This document shows positions 41,288-51,335 of a stretch of DNA of 51,458 bases, piece after piece. Where the stretch lies: positions 110,218 through 161,675 of the forward strand of contig NZ_AZRW02000012.1 of NCBI RefSeq assembly GCF_000512695.2, given 5' to 3'. Origin of the DNA: Pseudomonas sp. QTF5. Its GTDB lineage: Bacteria > Pseudomonadota > Gammaproteobacteria > Pseudomonadales > Pseudomonadaceae. Both the position numbers and the translations under genes were made by a program. How positions within the stretch are numbered: the stretch's first letter is position 1; each line of letters starts with the position of its first letter. Under the pieces are notes generated by a model that was not told where the DNA came from, made no database searches, and saw only the letters and a program-made list of their open reading frames with translations.

Positions 41288-44200
41288 GTGTCGATTATGC
41301 CGAGCTGCACTGCCTGTCGAACTTCAGCTTTCAACGCGGTGCTTCCAGTGCGCTTGAGCTTTTTCAACGGGCAAAAAAACAGGGCTATCAAGCGCTGGCG
41401 ATTACCGATGAGTGCACCCTGGCGGGTATCGTCCGCGCCTGGCAGGCGGCCAAGGCCGTGGAATTGCCGCTGATCATCGGCAGTGAAATACGCATCGAAG
41501 ACGGCCCGAAACTGGTGCTGCTGGTGGAAAACCTCGAGGGTTACCAAACCCTGTGCCGCCTGATTACTCGCGCCAGACGCCGCACGCAGAAAGGCCAGTA
41601 TCAGGTGCTGCGTGAGGATTTCGGCGAGCCGTTGCCGGGGCTGTTGGCGTTCTGGGTGCCGGACGCCGTCGATGACTTTGAGCAGGGTCACTGGCTGAAG
41701 CAGACCTTCGCCGAGCGCTTGTGGCTGAGCGTTCAGTTACATCGCGGGCAGGACGACACCCGGCGACTGGCGGCGTTGCTGACCCTGGCGCGGGAATTGC
41801 GGATCCCGGCTGTGGCCAGCGGCGATGTGCACATGCACGCCCGTGGCCGGCGTGCCTTGCAGGACACCATGACCGCGATCCGCCATCACCTGCCGGTGGC
41901 CGAGGCCGGGTTGCGTCTGCACCCTAACGGCGAACGGCATTTGCGTAGTCTCGACGCCTTGCGCGATCTCTATCCGCAGGCACTGCTCGACGAAACGCTG
42001 AACATCGCCCGGCGCTGCACGTTCGACCTCGGTCAGTTGCGTTATCAATATCCCCGGGAGCTGGTGCCTGAAGGGCATACGGCCACGTCCTGGCTGCGAG
42101 CCTTGACTGAAAAGGGTATTCGCTGGCGCTGGGAAAAAGGTCCTAAAGCCGAGGTGTTGGTGCAGATCGACAAGGAACTGCAGCTGATTGCCGAGTTGGG
42201 GTACGAAAGTTATTTCCTGACGGTTCACGACATTGTGAATTTCGCCCGCAAGCAACACATTCTCTGTCAGGGGCGCGGTTCTGCGGCCAACTCGGCGGTG
42301 TGCTACGTGCTGGGGATCACGGAGATCGATCCGGAGCGGAGCACGCTGCTGTTCGAGCGTTTTCTCTCCAAAGAGCGCAACGAACCGCCAGACATCGACG
42401 TGGATTTCGAGCACGAGCGGCGCGAAGAAGTCCTGCAGTACGTGTTTCAGCGTTATGGCCGGAGCCGCGCGGCGCTGACGGCGGTGGTCAGCACTTACCA
42501 TGGTGCCGGCGCAGTCCGCGATGTGGCCAAGGCCCTGGGTTTGCCGCCCGATCAGGTCAACGCCCTGGCCGACTGTTGCGGCCATTGGAGTGATCAGGCG
42601 CCGCCCGTCGAGCGCCTGCGTGAAGGTGGTTTCGATCCCGACAGCCCGGTGTTGCGCCGGGTGCTGAGCCTGACGGGGCAGTTGATCGGTTTCCCTCGGC
42701 ACCTGTCCCAGCACCCTGGCGGTTTCGTGATTTCCGAACAGCCCCTGGACAGCCTGGTGCCGGTGGAAAACGCCGCCATTGCCGAGCGCACCATCATCCA
42801 GTGGGACAAGGACGATCTGGATGCGGTCGGGCTGCTCAAGGTCGATATTCTGGCGCTGGGCATGCTCAGTGCGATTCGTCGTTGTTTCGATCTGCTGCGT
42901 CGGCACCGTGGCCGCGACCTGAGTCTGGCGACAGTGCCAGCCGAAGACCCGCAAACCTACGAGATGATTGGTCATGCGGACACCATCGGGGTGTTCCAGA
43001 TCGAATCCCGGGCACAGATGTCGATGTTGCCGAGGCTCAAACCCAAAAACTTCTACGATCTGGTGATCGAGGTGGCGATCGTTCGCCCGGGGCCGATTCA
43101 GGGCGGGATGGTGCATCCCTATCTGCGGCGGCGTAAGGGCGAAGAAGAGGTGGTCTATCCGTCGAAAGCACTCGAAGTAGTGCTCAAACGAACTCTGGGC
43201 GTGCCACTGTTCCAGGAGCAGGTGATGCAGATTGCGATTGTCGCCGCCGACTACAGCCCCGGCGAGGCCGATCAATTGCGCCGTTCCATGGCCGCCTGGA
43301 AACGCCACGGCGGACTGGAACCGCACAAGGAACGACTGGCGGATGGAATGAAGAAAAACGGCTACACGGCAGAGTTCGCCGCGCAGATTTTCGAGCAGAT
43401 CAAAGGCTTCGGCAATTACGGTTTTCCCGAATCCCACGCCGCCAGTTTCGCCTTGCTGACCTATGCCAGTTGCTGGTTGAAGTGTCACGAGCCGGCGGCC
43501 TTCGCCTGTGCGTTGATCAACAGCTGGCCCATGGGTTTCTACAGCCCGGACCAGATTCTCCAGGACGCCCGCCGGCATCATTTGCAGATTCGTCCGGTGG
43601 ACGTACGGGCCAGTGACTGGGATTGCAGCCTGGAACCGATCACCGGCGCGCAACCGGCCATTCGCATGGGGTTGCGGATGATCAAGGGCTTTCGCGAGGA
43701 CGATGCCCGGCGTATTGAAGTGGCACGGTCGAAAGGGGTGTTTGCCGACATCGCCGACCTTGGCCAACGGGCGCGACTCGATGCCCGCGCCCAGGAGCAA
43801 CTGGCCGATGCCGGTGCATTGCGCGGGCTGGCCGGTGACCGGCATCGGGCGCGCTGGGAAGTGGCGGGGGTGCAGAAACAGCTCGGCTTGTTTGCCGGTT
43901 TGCCGAGTCAGGAAGAGCCGGCGGTGTCTCTGCCCAAACCCACCGTGGGCGAAGACCTGCAAGCCGATTACACCAGTGTCGGTACCACCCTCGGGCCGCA
44001 TCCGCTGGCATTGCTGCGGGGTGAATTGAAAGCCAGGCGTTGCCGCAGTTCGAAAGAACTTATGGCTGTCGAGCACGGCCGACCGGTCAGCGTCGCCGGA
44101 TTGGTGACCGGCCGGCAACGCCCGGGCACCGCCAGCGGCGTGACCTTCGTGACGCTTGAAGACGAGTTCGGCAACGTCAACGTGGTGGTCTGGCGCGACT

Positions 44201-44361
44201 TGGCCGAACGGCAACAGCAGGTATTGGTCGGCTCGCAATTGCTCAAGGTCGATGGGCGCTGGGAAAAGGAAGGCGAGGTGCGGCACCTGATTGCCGGGCG
44301 CTTGAGCGACCTGAGTTCATTGCTCGACGGCATCCATGTGCGCAGCCGGGATTTCCGCTGA
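41284..44361 (+). CDS. dnaE2: DnaE2/ImuC, error-prone DNA polymerase III alpha-type subunit
   Basis: The 1025-residue protein has an N-terminal PHP domain ([26 protein letters not shown]), the palm with [23 protein letters not shown] and catalytic Asp residues in [17 protein letters not shown] (about residues 370-386). [15 protein letters not shown], fingers with [13 protein letters not shown] (about 640), and a C-terminal OB-fold ([16 protein letters not shown], about 955-970) are also visible. It is the SOS-induced polymerase that copies damaged DNA with errors, working with ImuA and ImuB. It overlaps imuB by 4 bases. Confidence 0.96.
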   Translation: MSVDYAELHCLSNFSFQRGASSALELFQRAKKQGYQALAITDECTLAGIVRAWQAAKAVELPLIIGSEIRIEDGPKLVLLVENLEGYQTLCRLITRARRRTQKGQYQVLREDFGEPLPGLLAFWVPDAVDDFEQGHWLKQTFAERLWLSVQLHRGQDDTRRLAALLTLARELRIPAVASGDVHMHARGRRALQDTMTAIRHHLPVAEAGLRLHPNGERHLRSLDALRDLYPQALLDETLNIARRCTFDLGQLRYQYPRELVPEGHTATSWLRALTEKGIRWRWEKGPKAEVLVQIDKELQLIAELGYESYFLTVHDIVNFARKQHILCQGRGSAANSAVCYVLGITEIDPERSTLLFERFLSKERNEPPDIDVDFEHERREEVLQYVFQRYGRSRAALTAVVSTYHGAGAVRDVAKALGLPPDQVNALADCCGHWSDQAPPVERLREGGFDPDSPVLRRVLSLTGQLIGFPRHLSQHPGGFVISEQPLDSLVPVENAAIAERTIIQWDKDDLDAVGLLKVDILALGMLSAIRRCFDLLRRHRGRDLSLATVPAEDPQTYEMIGHADTIGVFQIESRAQMSMLPRLKPKNFYDLVIEVAIVRPGPIQGGMVHPYLRRRKGEEEVVYPSKALEVVLKRTLGVPLFQEQVMQIAIVAADYSPGEADQLRRSMAAWKRHGGLEPHKERLADGMKKNGYTAEFAAQIFEQIKGFGNYGFPESHAASFALLTYASCWLKCHEPAAFACALINSWPMGFYSPDQILQDARRHHLQIRPVDVRASDWDCSLEPITGAQPAIRMGLRMIKGFREDDARRIEVARSKGVFADIADLGQRARLDARAQEQLADAGALRGLAGDRHRARWEVAGVQKQLGLFAGLPSQEEPAVSLPKPTVGEDLQADYTSVGTTLGPHPLALLRGELKARRCRSSKELMAVEHGRPVSVAGLVTGRQRPGTASGVTFVTLEDEFGNVNVVVWRDLAERQQQVLVGSQLLKVDGRWEKEGEVRHLIAGRLSDLSSLLDGIHVRSRDFR

Positions 44362-44492
44362 ACCTGCGACATTCAGCTATACCTCTATGAAACCATTGGC
44401 GTCGGCGGTGCTCGAAACAAACGGGCACGCACCGTCTCCTCACGCCGTTGCACTGCCTGAAAACATGTCATCCACAGGACATAGGCCAGTCG

Positions 44493-46604
44493 ATGCAGTT
44501 TCTAGACAATAGCCACGGATGTACCGGCTGGAGCGGCGAAATGGCCGGACGCATTCGCGCGTTCGACTGGAGCCTGACCGAGCTCGGGCCCATCGAGACC
44601 TGGCCCGGGAGCCTGTGCAGCGCGGTGCAATTATTGCTCGCCTCACCGCTGCCGATGGTGATGCTGTGGGGCCGACCCGGTTACATGATCTATAACGATG
44701 CCTACTCGAGGTTTGCCGGTGGGCGTCATCCTTATCTGTTGGGTTCCCCGGTGGAATTGGGCTGGCCAGAGGTCGCCGAATTCAATCGGCATGTGGTGGA
44801 TATCTGCCTTGCGGGCGGTACCTTGTCCTATCACAACAAAGCCCTGGTGCTCTTGCGTGATGGCGTACCCGAAGACGTCTGGATGGATCTTTACTACAGT
44901 CCCGTCGCCGATGATGACGGACACCCCGCGGGGGTCATGGCGATGGTGGTCGACACCACTGACCATGTGATTTCCGAGCGCCGCCGCCAGGAAGCCGAAA
45001 GCGCTTATCGCGCCGACAACGAAAGGGTTCGCCTGGCGCTCAATGCCGGGGCTTTGCTCGGCTCGTTCGTCTGGGATATCAAGGCTGATGTGCTGTCTGC
45101 CGACGAACGCTTCGCCCGCACGTTTTCCTACCCGCCCGACCAGGACCTGGCCAACCTGCCACCCCTCATCGCCGAAATGCAGATCCATCCCGACGACCGT
45201 AGCTGGGTTCAGGAGCGGCTCAATCAGTCGGTGGAAACCGGCATACCCTATAACGCCGAATACCGGGTTCTGCGTCCCGATGGCAGTTACCTGTGGGTGC
45301 TGGCCAGCGGGTGTTGCGAGTTCGATGAGCAAGGCGAGGCGTTCCGCTTTCCCGGGGTGTTGCTTGACATCCACGAACGCAAGACCGCCGAAGAGTCCTT
45401 GCTCAAATTCACCCGCAACCTGGAGCAGCGAGTCGCCGACGAAGTCGAAGCGCGGCTGGCGGCCGAAGAGCAGTTGCGTCAATCACAAAAACTCGAAGCC
45501 ATCGGCGGTCTCACCGGCGGCGTGGCCCATGACTTCAACAACCTGTTGCAGGTCATCGCCGGCAACCTGCATTTGCTGGCACGGCACGAGCCGGACAACG
45601 CCAACGTGCAACGCCGGGTCAGTGCGTCGATTGCCGCGGTCGAGCGCGGTGCCAAATTGTCGTCGCAATTGCTCGCGTTCGCCCGTCGTCAGCCTTTGTC
45701 GCCGGCGGTCTGCGATCCACGGCAGATCTTCGAAGGCTTGGGGGAATTGTTGCAGCGGGCGCTGGGGGAAACTATCCAGATCAAGGTGACGGCGCCTGGC
45801 GATCCATGGCATCTCTACGTGGACCGCAATCAACTGGAAAACGCCATTCTCAACCTCGCGATCAACGCCCGAGACGCCATGAACGGCGAGGGGACCATTG
45901 CCCTGAGCGCCGAGAACATTGCCCTCGACCGCAAATTTTGCGCAGGCAAGGGCATCGTCGCCGGCGACTATGTTTGCGTCGCGGTGGCTGATACGGGTGT
46001 GGGCATGCCGCCTCAAGTGCTCGCACAGGCCTTCGAGCCGTTTTTCACCACCAAGGCCGACGGCCAAGGCACCGGCCTGGGTTTGAGCATGGTGTTCGGT
46101 TTCGTCAAACAGAGCGGCGGGCATATCGAGATCTCCAGCGTCGTCGGGCAGGGCACTCGGGTGCAGCTGTATTTCCCGCGTAGCTTGGGCCCGTTGCCCG
46201 GTGAAACAACGCGCCATGAGCCGCAGCACCGTGGCGGGCACGAAACCATTCTGGTGGTCGAGGACAACGAAGCGGTGCGTGGCTCGGCGGTGGAATTGTT
46301 GGGTGAAGAGGGCTATCAGGTTCTGACCGCGGCCAACGGTGACCTGGCCATGCAGATGTTGCTCGATGGCGCGGCGGTGGACCTGATTTTCACCGATGTG
46401 GTCATGCCCGGTCTGATCAAAAGCTCGGACCTGGCCGCCTGGGCCAAGGTGCAGAATCCTCCGGTGGCGGTGCTGTTTACCTCCGGCCATACCCGGGACA
46501 TTATTTCGCGCAATCACCAACTCAGCCCCGACACTTATCTGCTGAGCAAACCCTATGGCCCTGAAGCGCTGTTGAGCATGATCCGCAGCGTGCTGGGTGG
46601 TTGA
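44493..46604 (+). CDS. Hybrid sensor histidine kinase with PAS domains and receiver
   Basis: The 703-residue soluble protein has an N-terminal PAS-like domain (about residues 20-150, with GPIETWPGSL and MIYNDAYSRFAGGRHP). A second PAS of the PAS_3 type follows (about 175-295, YRVLRPDGSYLWVLASGCCEFDEQGEAFRFPGVLLDIHERK), then a coiled linker. The kinase has H-box GGVAHDFNNLLQ (His near 345), N-box NLAINARDAM, G1 DTGVGM and G2 GTGLGLSMVFG. The C-terminal receiver (about 582-700) holds VVEDNE, the phospho-accepting Asp in FTDVVMPG, and SKPYG. No membrane segment is visible, so it senses a cytoplasmic cue. The start at 44493 is preferred; upstream 44448 lacks a ribosome-binding site. Confidence 0.92.
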   Translation: MQFLDNSHGCTGWSGEMAGRIRAFDWSLTELGPIETWPGSLCSAVQLLLASPLPMVMLWGRPGYMIYNDAYSRFAGGRHPYLLGSPVELGWPEVAEFNRHVVDICLAGGTLSYHNKALVLLRDGVPEDVWMDLYYSPVADDDGHPAGVMAMVVDTTDHVISERRRQEAESAYRADNERVRLALNAGALLGSFVWDIKADVLSADERFARTFSYPPDQDLANLPPLIAEMQIHPDDRSWVQERLNQSVETGIPYNAEYRVLRPDGSYLWVLASGCCEFDEQGEAFRFPGVLLDIHERKTAEESLLKFTRNLEQRVADEVEARLAAEEQLRQSQKLEAIGGLTGGVAHDFNNLLQVIAGNLHLLARHEPDNANVQRRVSASIAAVERGAKLSSQLLAFARRQPLSPAVCDPRQIFEGLGELLQRALGETIQIKVTAPGDPWHLYVDRNQLENAILNLAINARDAMNGEGTIALSAENIALDRKFCAGKGIVAGDYVCVAVADTGVGMPPQVLAQAFEPFFTTKADGQGTGLGLSMVFGFVKQSGGHIEISSVVGQGTRVQLYFPRSLGPLPGETTRHEPQHRGGHETILVVEDNEAVRGSAVELLGEEGYQVLTAANGDLAMQMLLDGAAVDLIFTDVVMPGLIKSSDLAAWAKVQNPPVAVLFTSGHTRDIISRNHQLSPDTYLLSKPYGPEALLSMIRSVLGG

Positions 46605-46610
46605 TTCTAT

Positions 46611-46740
46611 TGTGGCGAGGGAGCTTGCTCCCGCTGAGTGCGAAGCGCTCCAAAAGCCGTATCACTGTTCATCTGATACAACGCGGTGAATGGTTTCACG
46701 ACTGCTTCGCAGCCGAGCGGGAGCAAGCTCCCTCGCCACA
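46611..46740. repeat. Inverted repeat pair, REP of a second type
   Basis: TGTGGCGAGGGAGCTTGCTC from 46611 is matched in inverse at the end (GAGCAAGCTCCCTCGCCACA to 46740). This is another common Pseudomonas REP sequence type, distinct from the GGGAGCGGGC type. A single truncated piece of the same unit (TGTGGCGAGGGAG) lies at 51398-51410. Confidence 0.88.
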
Positions 46741-46782
46741 ATGGATTGCCAGGCCCTGGATTTTCATTTACTGCGCAATGCA

Positions 46783-46872
46783 TGTGGGAGCGGGCTTGCT
46801 CGCGAAAGCGGTGTGTCAGTCAACATTGATGTTGAGTGTGACGCCGTCTTCGCGAGCAAGCCCGCTCCCACA
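46783..46872. repeat. Inverted REP pair
   Basis: Same unit as at 38468-38557: TGTGGGAGCGGGCTTGCTCG and its inverse CGAGCAAGCCCGCTCCCACA, about 50 bases apart. It lies between the histidine kinase and DUF4142 genes and ends 29 bases from the DUF4142 stop. Confidence 0.9.
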
Positions 46873-46901
46873 GGTTCCGCACCTGGCCTCAAGGCTTGGG
46901 A

Positions 46902-47423
46902 TTACTTATCGGGATGAGCCGCCTGGAGTTTTTTCGCCATATCCAGGTGTTTTTCCAGCGCCGGCAACATTTTTTGCGCGAACGCCTTCAGGTCAGTGGC
47001 GCCTTTCTCTTTGTCGTCCGTCACTGTGTTGGCTTCTTTTTTGAACCGTTCAATGGCTTCTTCGTGAGCCTTTACCTGATTGTTGGCATAGGCCGTGTCG
47101 AAGGATTCATCGCGCAGGTCGAGAATTTTTTCCTTGGCCTGTTTGACCACCGTCGTCGTGTCCGGCATTTCGATGTCATGCTTTTTCGCCAGTGCCGCCA
47201 GTTCATCGTTGGCTTTGGAATGATCGGTAACCATCATCTTGGCGAACGCCTTGACGTCGGCTGATGAGCTTTTTTCCAGGGCCAGTTTGCTGGTCTCGAC
47301 TTCCGCGATGCCACCCTCGGCCGCGTCATCGACGAAGTCGTTGGAGGTGTCGGCAAACGCCGTGCCCATGCTGGTGCTCAAGGCTACGGCCAGGGCGAGG
47401 TGACGCAGAGTGAATCCGTCCAT
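46902..47423 (-). CDS. DUF4142 exported protein
   Basis: The 173-residue precursor has a signal peptide (residues 1-24, LRHLALAVALSTSMGTAFA, cut after AFA). The mature part is a helical bundle of the DUF4142 family with DAAEGGIAEVETSKLALEKSSSADVKAFAKMMVTDHSKANDELAALAKK (about residues 32-83). It is acidic and Lys-rich, without cysteine. Function unknown; members are stress-related periplasmic proteins. It is a single-gene unit facing the histidine kinase and followed by REP sequences. Confidence 0.9.
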   Translation of the reverse strand: MDGFTLRHLALAVALSTSMGTAFADTSNDFVDDAAEGGIAEVETSKLALEKSSSADVKAFAKMMVTDHSKANDELAALAKKHDIEMPDTTTVVKQAKEKILDLRDESFDTAYANNQVKAHEEAIERFKKEANTVTDDKEKGATDLKAFAQKMLPALEKHLDMAKKLQAAHPDK

Positions 47424-47641
47424 CGGTCATTCTCCACACAGGTTTTTATGGGCGATCCAGGTGATCGTTAATCAATGGAGGCGGGCGCTAATGCAAAGGT
47501 TTTATCGCATTTGCGACAGGGCGACGAACGGACACCGCTGGTCTGATAGACGGTCGACAGAACAGGGTAAGCAAGGCCATTCTGGTAGCTAGTGAACGCA
47601 ATCGATCGCGTTTGCTACCGATTAACAAACGGAGGTGTTCC

Positions 47642-47884
47642 ATGCCGGTGACTCATGATCTGTATCAGGATCTGAAACTTTCAAAGGAAGAGATCCAGCA
47701 AAAACGCACCAAGGATCCGTTACTGGATTCACTGATCAACAAGTATTCGCAGGCGGACGCCGAGGTGTTGAAGGCCGAGTCCGCACAATCAGATGCGCCC
47801 AGCGATGAGGCACTGAAGAAACTCAAAGAGAAGCGCTTGCAGGTGAAGGACAAGATCGTCCAGCAACTTCAGGCATCGTCCTGA
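47642..47884 (+). CDS. DUF465 (YdcH-like) small protein
   Basis: The 80-residue protein reads MPVTHDLYQDLKLSKEEIQQ, followed by LDSLINKYSQADAEVLKAES and LKKLKEKRLQVKDKIVQQL, a helical hairpin typical of DUF465. GGAGGT lies ahead of the ATG at 47642; an upstream in-frame start at 47612 would be less well served. Function unknown. It is monocistronic, followed by a REP pair at 48028. Confidence 0.88.
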   Translation: MPVTHDLYQDLKLSKEEIQQKRTKDPLLDSLINKYSQADAEVLKAESAQSDAPSDEALKKLKEKRLQVKDKIVQQLQASS

Positions 47885-48027
47885 TGCGCCATGTCGAGTC
47901 ACCGACGACCGGTGACTGAAAAATTGGAACGGGGATAAATACCGGCACCTCGAACGATCAGAGCCCGACGTTACGGCTCCATGCGAGGTGCCCCATCCAA
48001 AACTCTCCCAAACGAACCTGAATCTAA

Positions 48028-48118
48028 TGTGGGAGCGGGCTTGCTCGCGAATGAGGCCATGCCAGTCGACATCAATGTTGAATGTCTGCCCGCCTTCGTG
48101 AGCAAGCCCACTCCCACA
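48028..48118. repeat. Inverted REP pair, second half degenerate
   Basis: TGTGGGAGCGGGCTTGCTCG is followed about 50 bases later by TGAGCAAGCCCACTCCCACA, which has two changes compared with the exact inverse copy. It lies between DUF465 and the SMP-30-like gene. Confidence 0.88.
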
Positions 48119-48133
48119 GTTTGATCACCGTTA

Positions 48134-49219
48134 CTACTGCAATGCCGTACTCAACGGCAACCGCGCCATGTGCCGAGCTTTCAGCGACCCCAGATACAAC
48201 CAGTCCCCATACTCGCGCACGGTGGTGATGGGTGAGTAGTTGCCGCTGCTGGCGTCCTGCAGATTGGCAATCACTTTACCGTCGAGATCCAGGCCGAGGG
48301 CGAAGGCGCGACTTTCCACCGGTTTGGGCAGGACCGTCAGCGCGCGCGCGATCATCTTGCGTACCAGAGGGTAGGGCGCCGTGGCGTCGAGCAGTGCATT
48401 ACGCGGTGCATACAGCGCCACCCAGAAACGGTCGCGGCCATTGAATGCCAGGTTGTCCGGCAGCCCTGGCAAATTGTCGATGAACAGATCGTGGGTTCCG
48501 GCTTTCGGCCCGGTCAGCCAATAGCGGCTGATGCGATAGGCGCCGGTTTCGTTGACCAGCACAAACGCATCGTCAGGCCCCAGGGTCACACCGTTGGCGA
48601 ACTCCAGCTTATCCAGCAAGACCGTCGTTGTACCGGTCTGGAAGTCATAACGCAGCAATCGACCGTCGCCGCCGTGCTCGATGATTGCCTCGCCATCCTT
48701 GCCGTAACCCCAACGGCTGGAAGCATCGCTGAAATAGGCGTAATGCCCGGGCTTGTCGATGGCCACGTCATCGGTAAAACCGAAGGGCACGTTGTTGGCC
48801 GTGGTGCTCAATGCAATCAACCGGCCCTGAGCATCGAGCGACAGCAAACCCTTGACCCCGTCGGCGATCACCAGCAAACCATTGGGGTGCCGCGCCAGGC
48901 CCAATGGCCTGCCACCGGTATCGGCCAGCACCTTGGTGGTCTTGCCGTCGAGGCTGGTGCGAATCAACCGACCGTCATGCAGGCCAGTGATGAGGGCGTC
49001 TTCCTCCAGCAGCAACGCCTCCGGGCCGTCGATGTCAGCGGCGCCGACACGTTCTACGCCTTTGAGACGCTGATTGTCTGTGTAGATGCCATCGACGAGA
49101 GAGGGTGCCGGTGACGGTGTCCAGGCGATCGGCTGGACTTTGGTGGGTAATAACAACAGGAAGCCGCCAATCACAATGATCAACAGCAACAATAAATGTC
49201 GAAACTTGAGGGCTCTCAC
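48134..49219 (-). CDS. SMP-30/strictosidine synthase-like, membrane-anchored
   Basis: The 361-residue protein has an N-terminal membrane anchor (residues 5-27, FRHLLLLLIIVIGGFLLLL) and a six-bladed beta-propeller. Recurring strand patterns include LIRTSLDGKTTKVLADTGGRPLGLARHPNGLLVIAD (about 83-118), FTDDVAIDKPGHYAYFSDAS and ANGVTLGPDDAFVLVNETGAYRISRYWL, typical of the strictosidine synthase-like / gluconolactonase superfamily. Substrate unknown; lactone or ester hydrolysis at the membrane is plausible. It starts at a GTG whose last bases overlap the stop of the upstream hydroxylase gene (GTGA), so the two are co-translated. Confidence 0.85.
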   Translation of the reverse strand: MRALKFRHLLLLLIIVIGGFLLLLPTKVQPIAWTPSPAPSLVDGIYTDNQRLKGVERVGAADIDGPEALLLEEDALITGLHDGRLIRTSLDGKTTKVLADTGGRPLGLARHPNGLLVIADGVKGLLSLDAQGRLIALSTTANNVPFGFTDDVAIDKPGHYAYFSDASSRWGYGKDGEAIIEHGGDGRLLRYDFQTGTTTVLLDKLEFANGVTLGPDDAFVLVNETGAYRISRYWLTGPKAGTHDLFIDNLPGLPDNLAFNGRDRFWVALYAPRNALLDATAPYPLVRKMIARALTVLPKPVESRAFALGLDLDGKVIANLQDASSGNYSPITTVREYGDWLYLGSLKARHMARLPLSTALQ

Positions 49220-50370
49220 GCAGTGACTCCTGTCGAGGCGAGATGTTTTTGCGCCATCTCGCGTAACGCCAGCATCGATTGCGCCGATTCACGTTCGATG
49301 CGCCGCTTGAGCAACAGTCGATTGGCGATGCGCATCACCACACCGCTGAAGCAATATTCCAGGGTACGGACAAAGCGCGTGCCGTCGCCAAAAGCCTCGC
49401 ACTCGTAAGTCACCACCAACGACAGTCCATGATCGCCTTGGGCCCGAGCGCTCCAGCGGCGACCGGGCAAGTATTCGTCGACCTCCCAGCGCAAATGCCC
49501 CTCACGCCCGCCGGCCCGAATGTCTTCCTCGAACCGCGCCCCGGCATACAACGGGCCGCTCTGGCCATCGACCTTGAGGGAGGACGGATGCCACTCCGGC
49601 CAACGTGTTGCGGTGCTGGCGTAGGCGAGCACGGCGATGGGATTTCCAGCGATGTCGACCACGTGCTGCAGGCGGGTCATGGGTGTTCTCGTCAAGTGCG
49701 GAGGCGCTTGTTCCGGTTCCCAGTACAGGGTGCCGAACAGGTAGTCCATCAGTGGAAACACGATATTGAAATTGCGCTCCTGCATCAGCTCACGGCGATG
49801 GTGCAGTTCGTGCAGACGGCGCATCTGGCGAATCCACGGCAGACGTGTCAGCGGGTTGCCGGGCGGTAGATGTTCGCAGGCATGGAACACTTCATAAGTC
49901 AGGTAACCGAGGACCATGCAGCCGCCGAACAGCCCCGCGACGTTGCCATTGAGCTGAGCCAGCAGCCACCACGCGGGCGCGGTGATGACGAGGGTATGCA
50001 ACACGATCAGCCAGGCCGGAAACAGAATCACCCTCCAGTCGCGCGCGTTGTCGTAGGTCATGTGGCCGGGGGTGAAAAAGCTGTGATGGTCACCGGCGTG
50101 ACGGGCGTAGAACATTCGCGCCAGGCGCTTTTTGTGGTGCCCCAGATGCCGATGCACGACGTAGACGCCGAAGTTGAACAACAACAGGGTCAGCGGCACC
50201 GCCAGCCATTCCAGGGGTTGTACCTGATGCACAGTGCTCCAGAACGCGCCGATGGCCAGCAACCCGAACAGCAACACAAAGGCGCCATGCAGCCAGGGGT
50301 TGTAGAGCGGATGAATGTCGGCACGGTAGCGCGCGCGGAATGCTTCGGTGGTCTGCCTCACTGCGTTCAC
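49216..50370 (-). CDS. Fatty acid hydroxylase / sterol desaturase fused to an SRPBCC domain
   Basis: The 384-residue protein has four hydrophobic segments in the first 170 residues and the eight-His iron-binding set: HRHLGHHKKR (about residue 73), HAGDHHSFF (about 89), HACEHLPP (about 163) and LHELHHRRE (about 186). The C-terminal 140 residues (from RLQHVVDIAGNP) look like an SRPBCC/polyketide-cyclase lipid-binding domain (YASTATRWPEWHPSSLKVDG and LEYCFSGVVMRIANRLLLKRRIERES). The fusion suggests a hydroxylase that delivers or receives a lipid substrate. It is co-translated with the SMP-30-like gene and lies 100 bases from the LysR gene end. The pair may act on the same lipid-derived substrate. 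Confidence 0.85.
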   Translation of the reverse strand: MNAVRQTTEAFRARYRADIHPLYNPWLHGAFVLLFGLLAIGAFWSTVHQVQPLEWLAVPLTLLLFNFGVYVVHRHLGHHKKRLARMFYARHAGDHHSFFTPGHMTYDNARDWRVILFPAWLIVLHTLVITAPAWWLLAQLNGNVAGLFGGCMVLGYLTYEVFHACEHLPPGNPLTRLPWIRQMRRLHELHHRRELMQERNFNIVFPLMDYLFGTLYWEPEQAPPHLTRTPMTRLQHVVDIAGNPIAVLAYASTATRWPEWHPSSLKVDGQSGPLYAGARFEEDIRAGGREGHLRWEVDEYLPGRRWSARAQGDHGLSLVVTYECEAFGDGTRFVRTLEYCFSGVVMRIANRLLLKRRIERESAQSMLALREMAQKHLASTGVTA

Positions 50371-50471
50371 CTGTGGTTATTGTTATAACCAGCAGATTAG
50401 TCGATCCCGCCGCAGAGGCTGGCCCAACCTTGAGGACACATGCGCCATGCTCCGGTGCAAGACGCCTGGCG

Positions 50472-51335
50472 TCAGGTCAACGGGTTCCAGCGCTGGGACC
50501 AGTCGTCATCCATCTTGATCACTTCGCGCAACAAATCGAAGGCCCGTTGCAAGGTCGCCGAGTCCCGGTCCCGGGAGTAAACCAGGTAGGTCGGATAGCT
50601 GAACTCCGGAGCCTTGGGCACTGGCTCCAGCACGCCGCTTTCCAGGTAGCTCTGGACCACGCGGGTGCGGAAATAGCCGCTGCCACCGTTTTCCAGAATG
50701 TACTGCAAGGCCAGCGGTCCGAGGTTGAAGCTCAAGGCCGCCTTGGCCTTTTCCGGCAGCGCGGCATCGTGCTGACGACGGAAGTCCGGGCCCCAGTCGA
50801 TATACACGTAAGGATCGGGCCGTCCGGCCAGGCGTACCAGGATAAGTTTTTCTTCCAGCACTTGCTCGACTTGCAGACGTGGCCAGTACTCGGGCTGATA
50901 GACCAGCGCCGCATCCAGCACCCCCAGCTCCAGTTGGCGCAGCAGGTTTTCGCCGTCGCGGATTTCCATGCGCAAGGCATGGCTGGGGATTTTCTCGCGC
51001 AGTTCGCCGGCCCAGCTGAGCATCAACGGGTTGCACAGACTGACCTCGCCACCGATGTGCAGCACGTCGCGGTAGCCCTCGGGCAGCGGCAAGTCCCGGC
51101 GCGCCGCTTCCCAGGTCTGCACCAGTTGATTGGCATAAACCACAAAGGCCTCACCGTTCGGCGTCAGGCGCGCCCCGGCGCGGTTGCGCACGAACAGCGT
51201 GCTGCCCAGCTGACTTTCGAGCTTCTGCACCCGGGCGGTGATGGCGGTCTGGGTGACGTGCAGTTTTTCAGCCGCCGCGGCCAGGCTGCCGTGACGGACG
51301 ATTTCAAGAAAGGTGTGGGCGAGGTCGATGTCCAT
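50472..51335 (-). CDS. LysR family transcriptional regulator
   Basis: The 287-residue protein begins MDIDLAHTFLEIVRHGSLAAAAEKLHVTQTAITARVQKLESQLGSTLFVRNR, the LysR winged helix (residues 1-60), followed by a periplasmic-binding-like effector domain (ELGVLDAALVYQPEYWP, LEEKLILVRLAG). It controls its target by binding an unidentified small effector. The start at 51335 begins the conserved HTH; the reading frame continues to the end of the window but the added 41 residues are Ser/Ala-rich and not part of the family. Its own target could be upstream or outside the window. Confidence 0.92.
   Translation of the reverse strand: MDIDLAHTFLEIVRHGSLAAAAEKLHVTQTAITARVQKLESQLGSTLFVRNRAGARLTPNGEAFVVYANQLVQTWEAARRDLPLPEGYRDVLHIGGEVSLCNPLMLSWAGELREKIPSHALRMEIRDGENLLRQLELGVLDAALVYQPEYWPRLQVEQVLEEKLILVRLAGRPDPYVYIDWGPDFRRQHDAALPEKAKAALSFNLGPLALQYILENGGSGYFRTRVVQSYLESGVLEPVPKAPEFSYPTYLVYSRDRDSATLQRAFDLLREVIKMDDDWSQRWNPLT

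Noticed and set aside
41737..44286. 849-codon open frame on the minus strand
   Set aside because: It lies fully antisense to dnaE2, whose domains are clear. Long antisense frames are common in GC-rich DNA, and the translation has no family features.
46611..48118. Repeated palindromic units resembling a CRISPR array
   Set aside because: The units are inverted pairs at irregular distances and interrupted by genes. They are REP elements.
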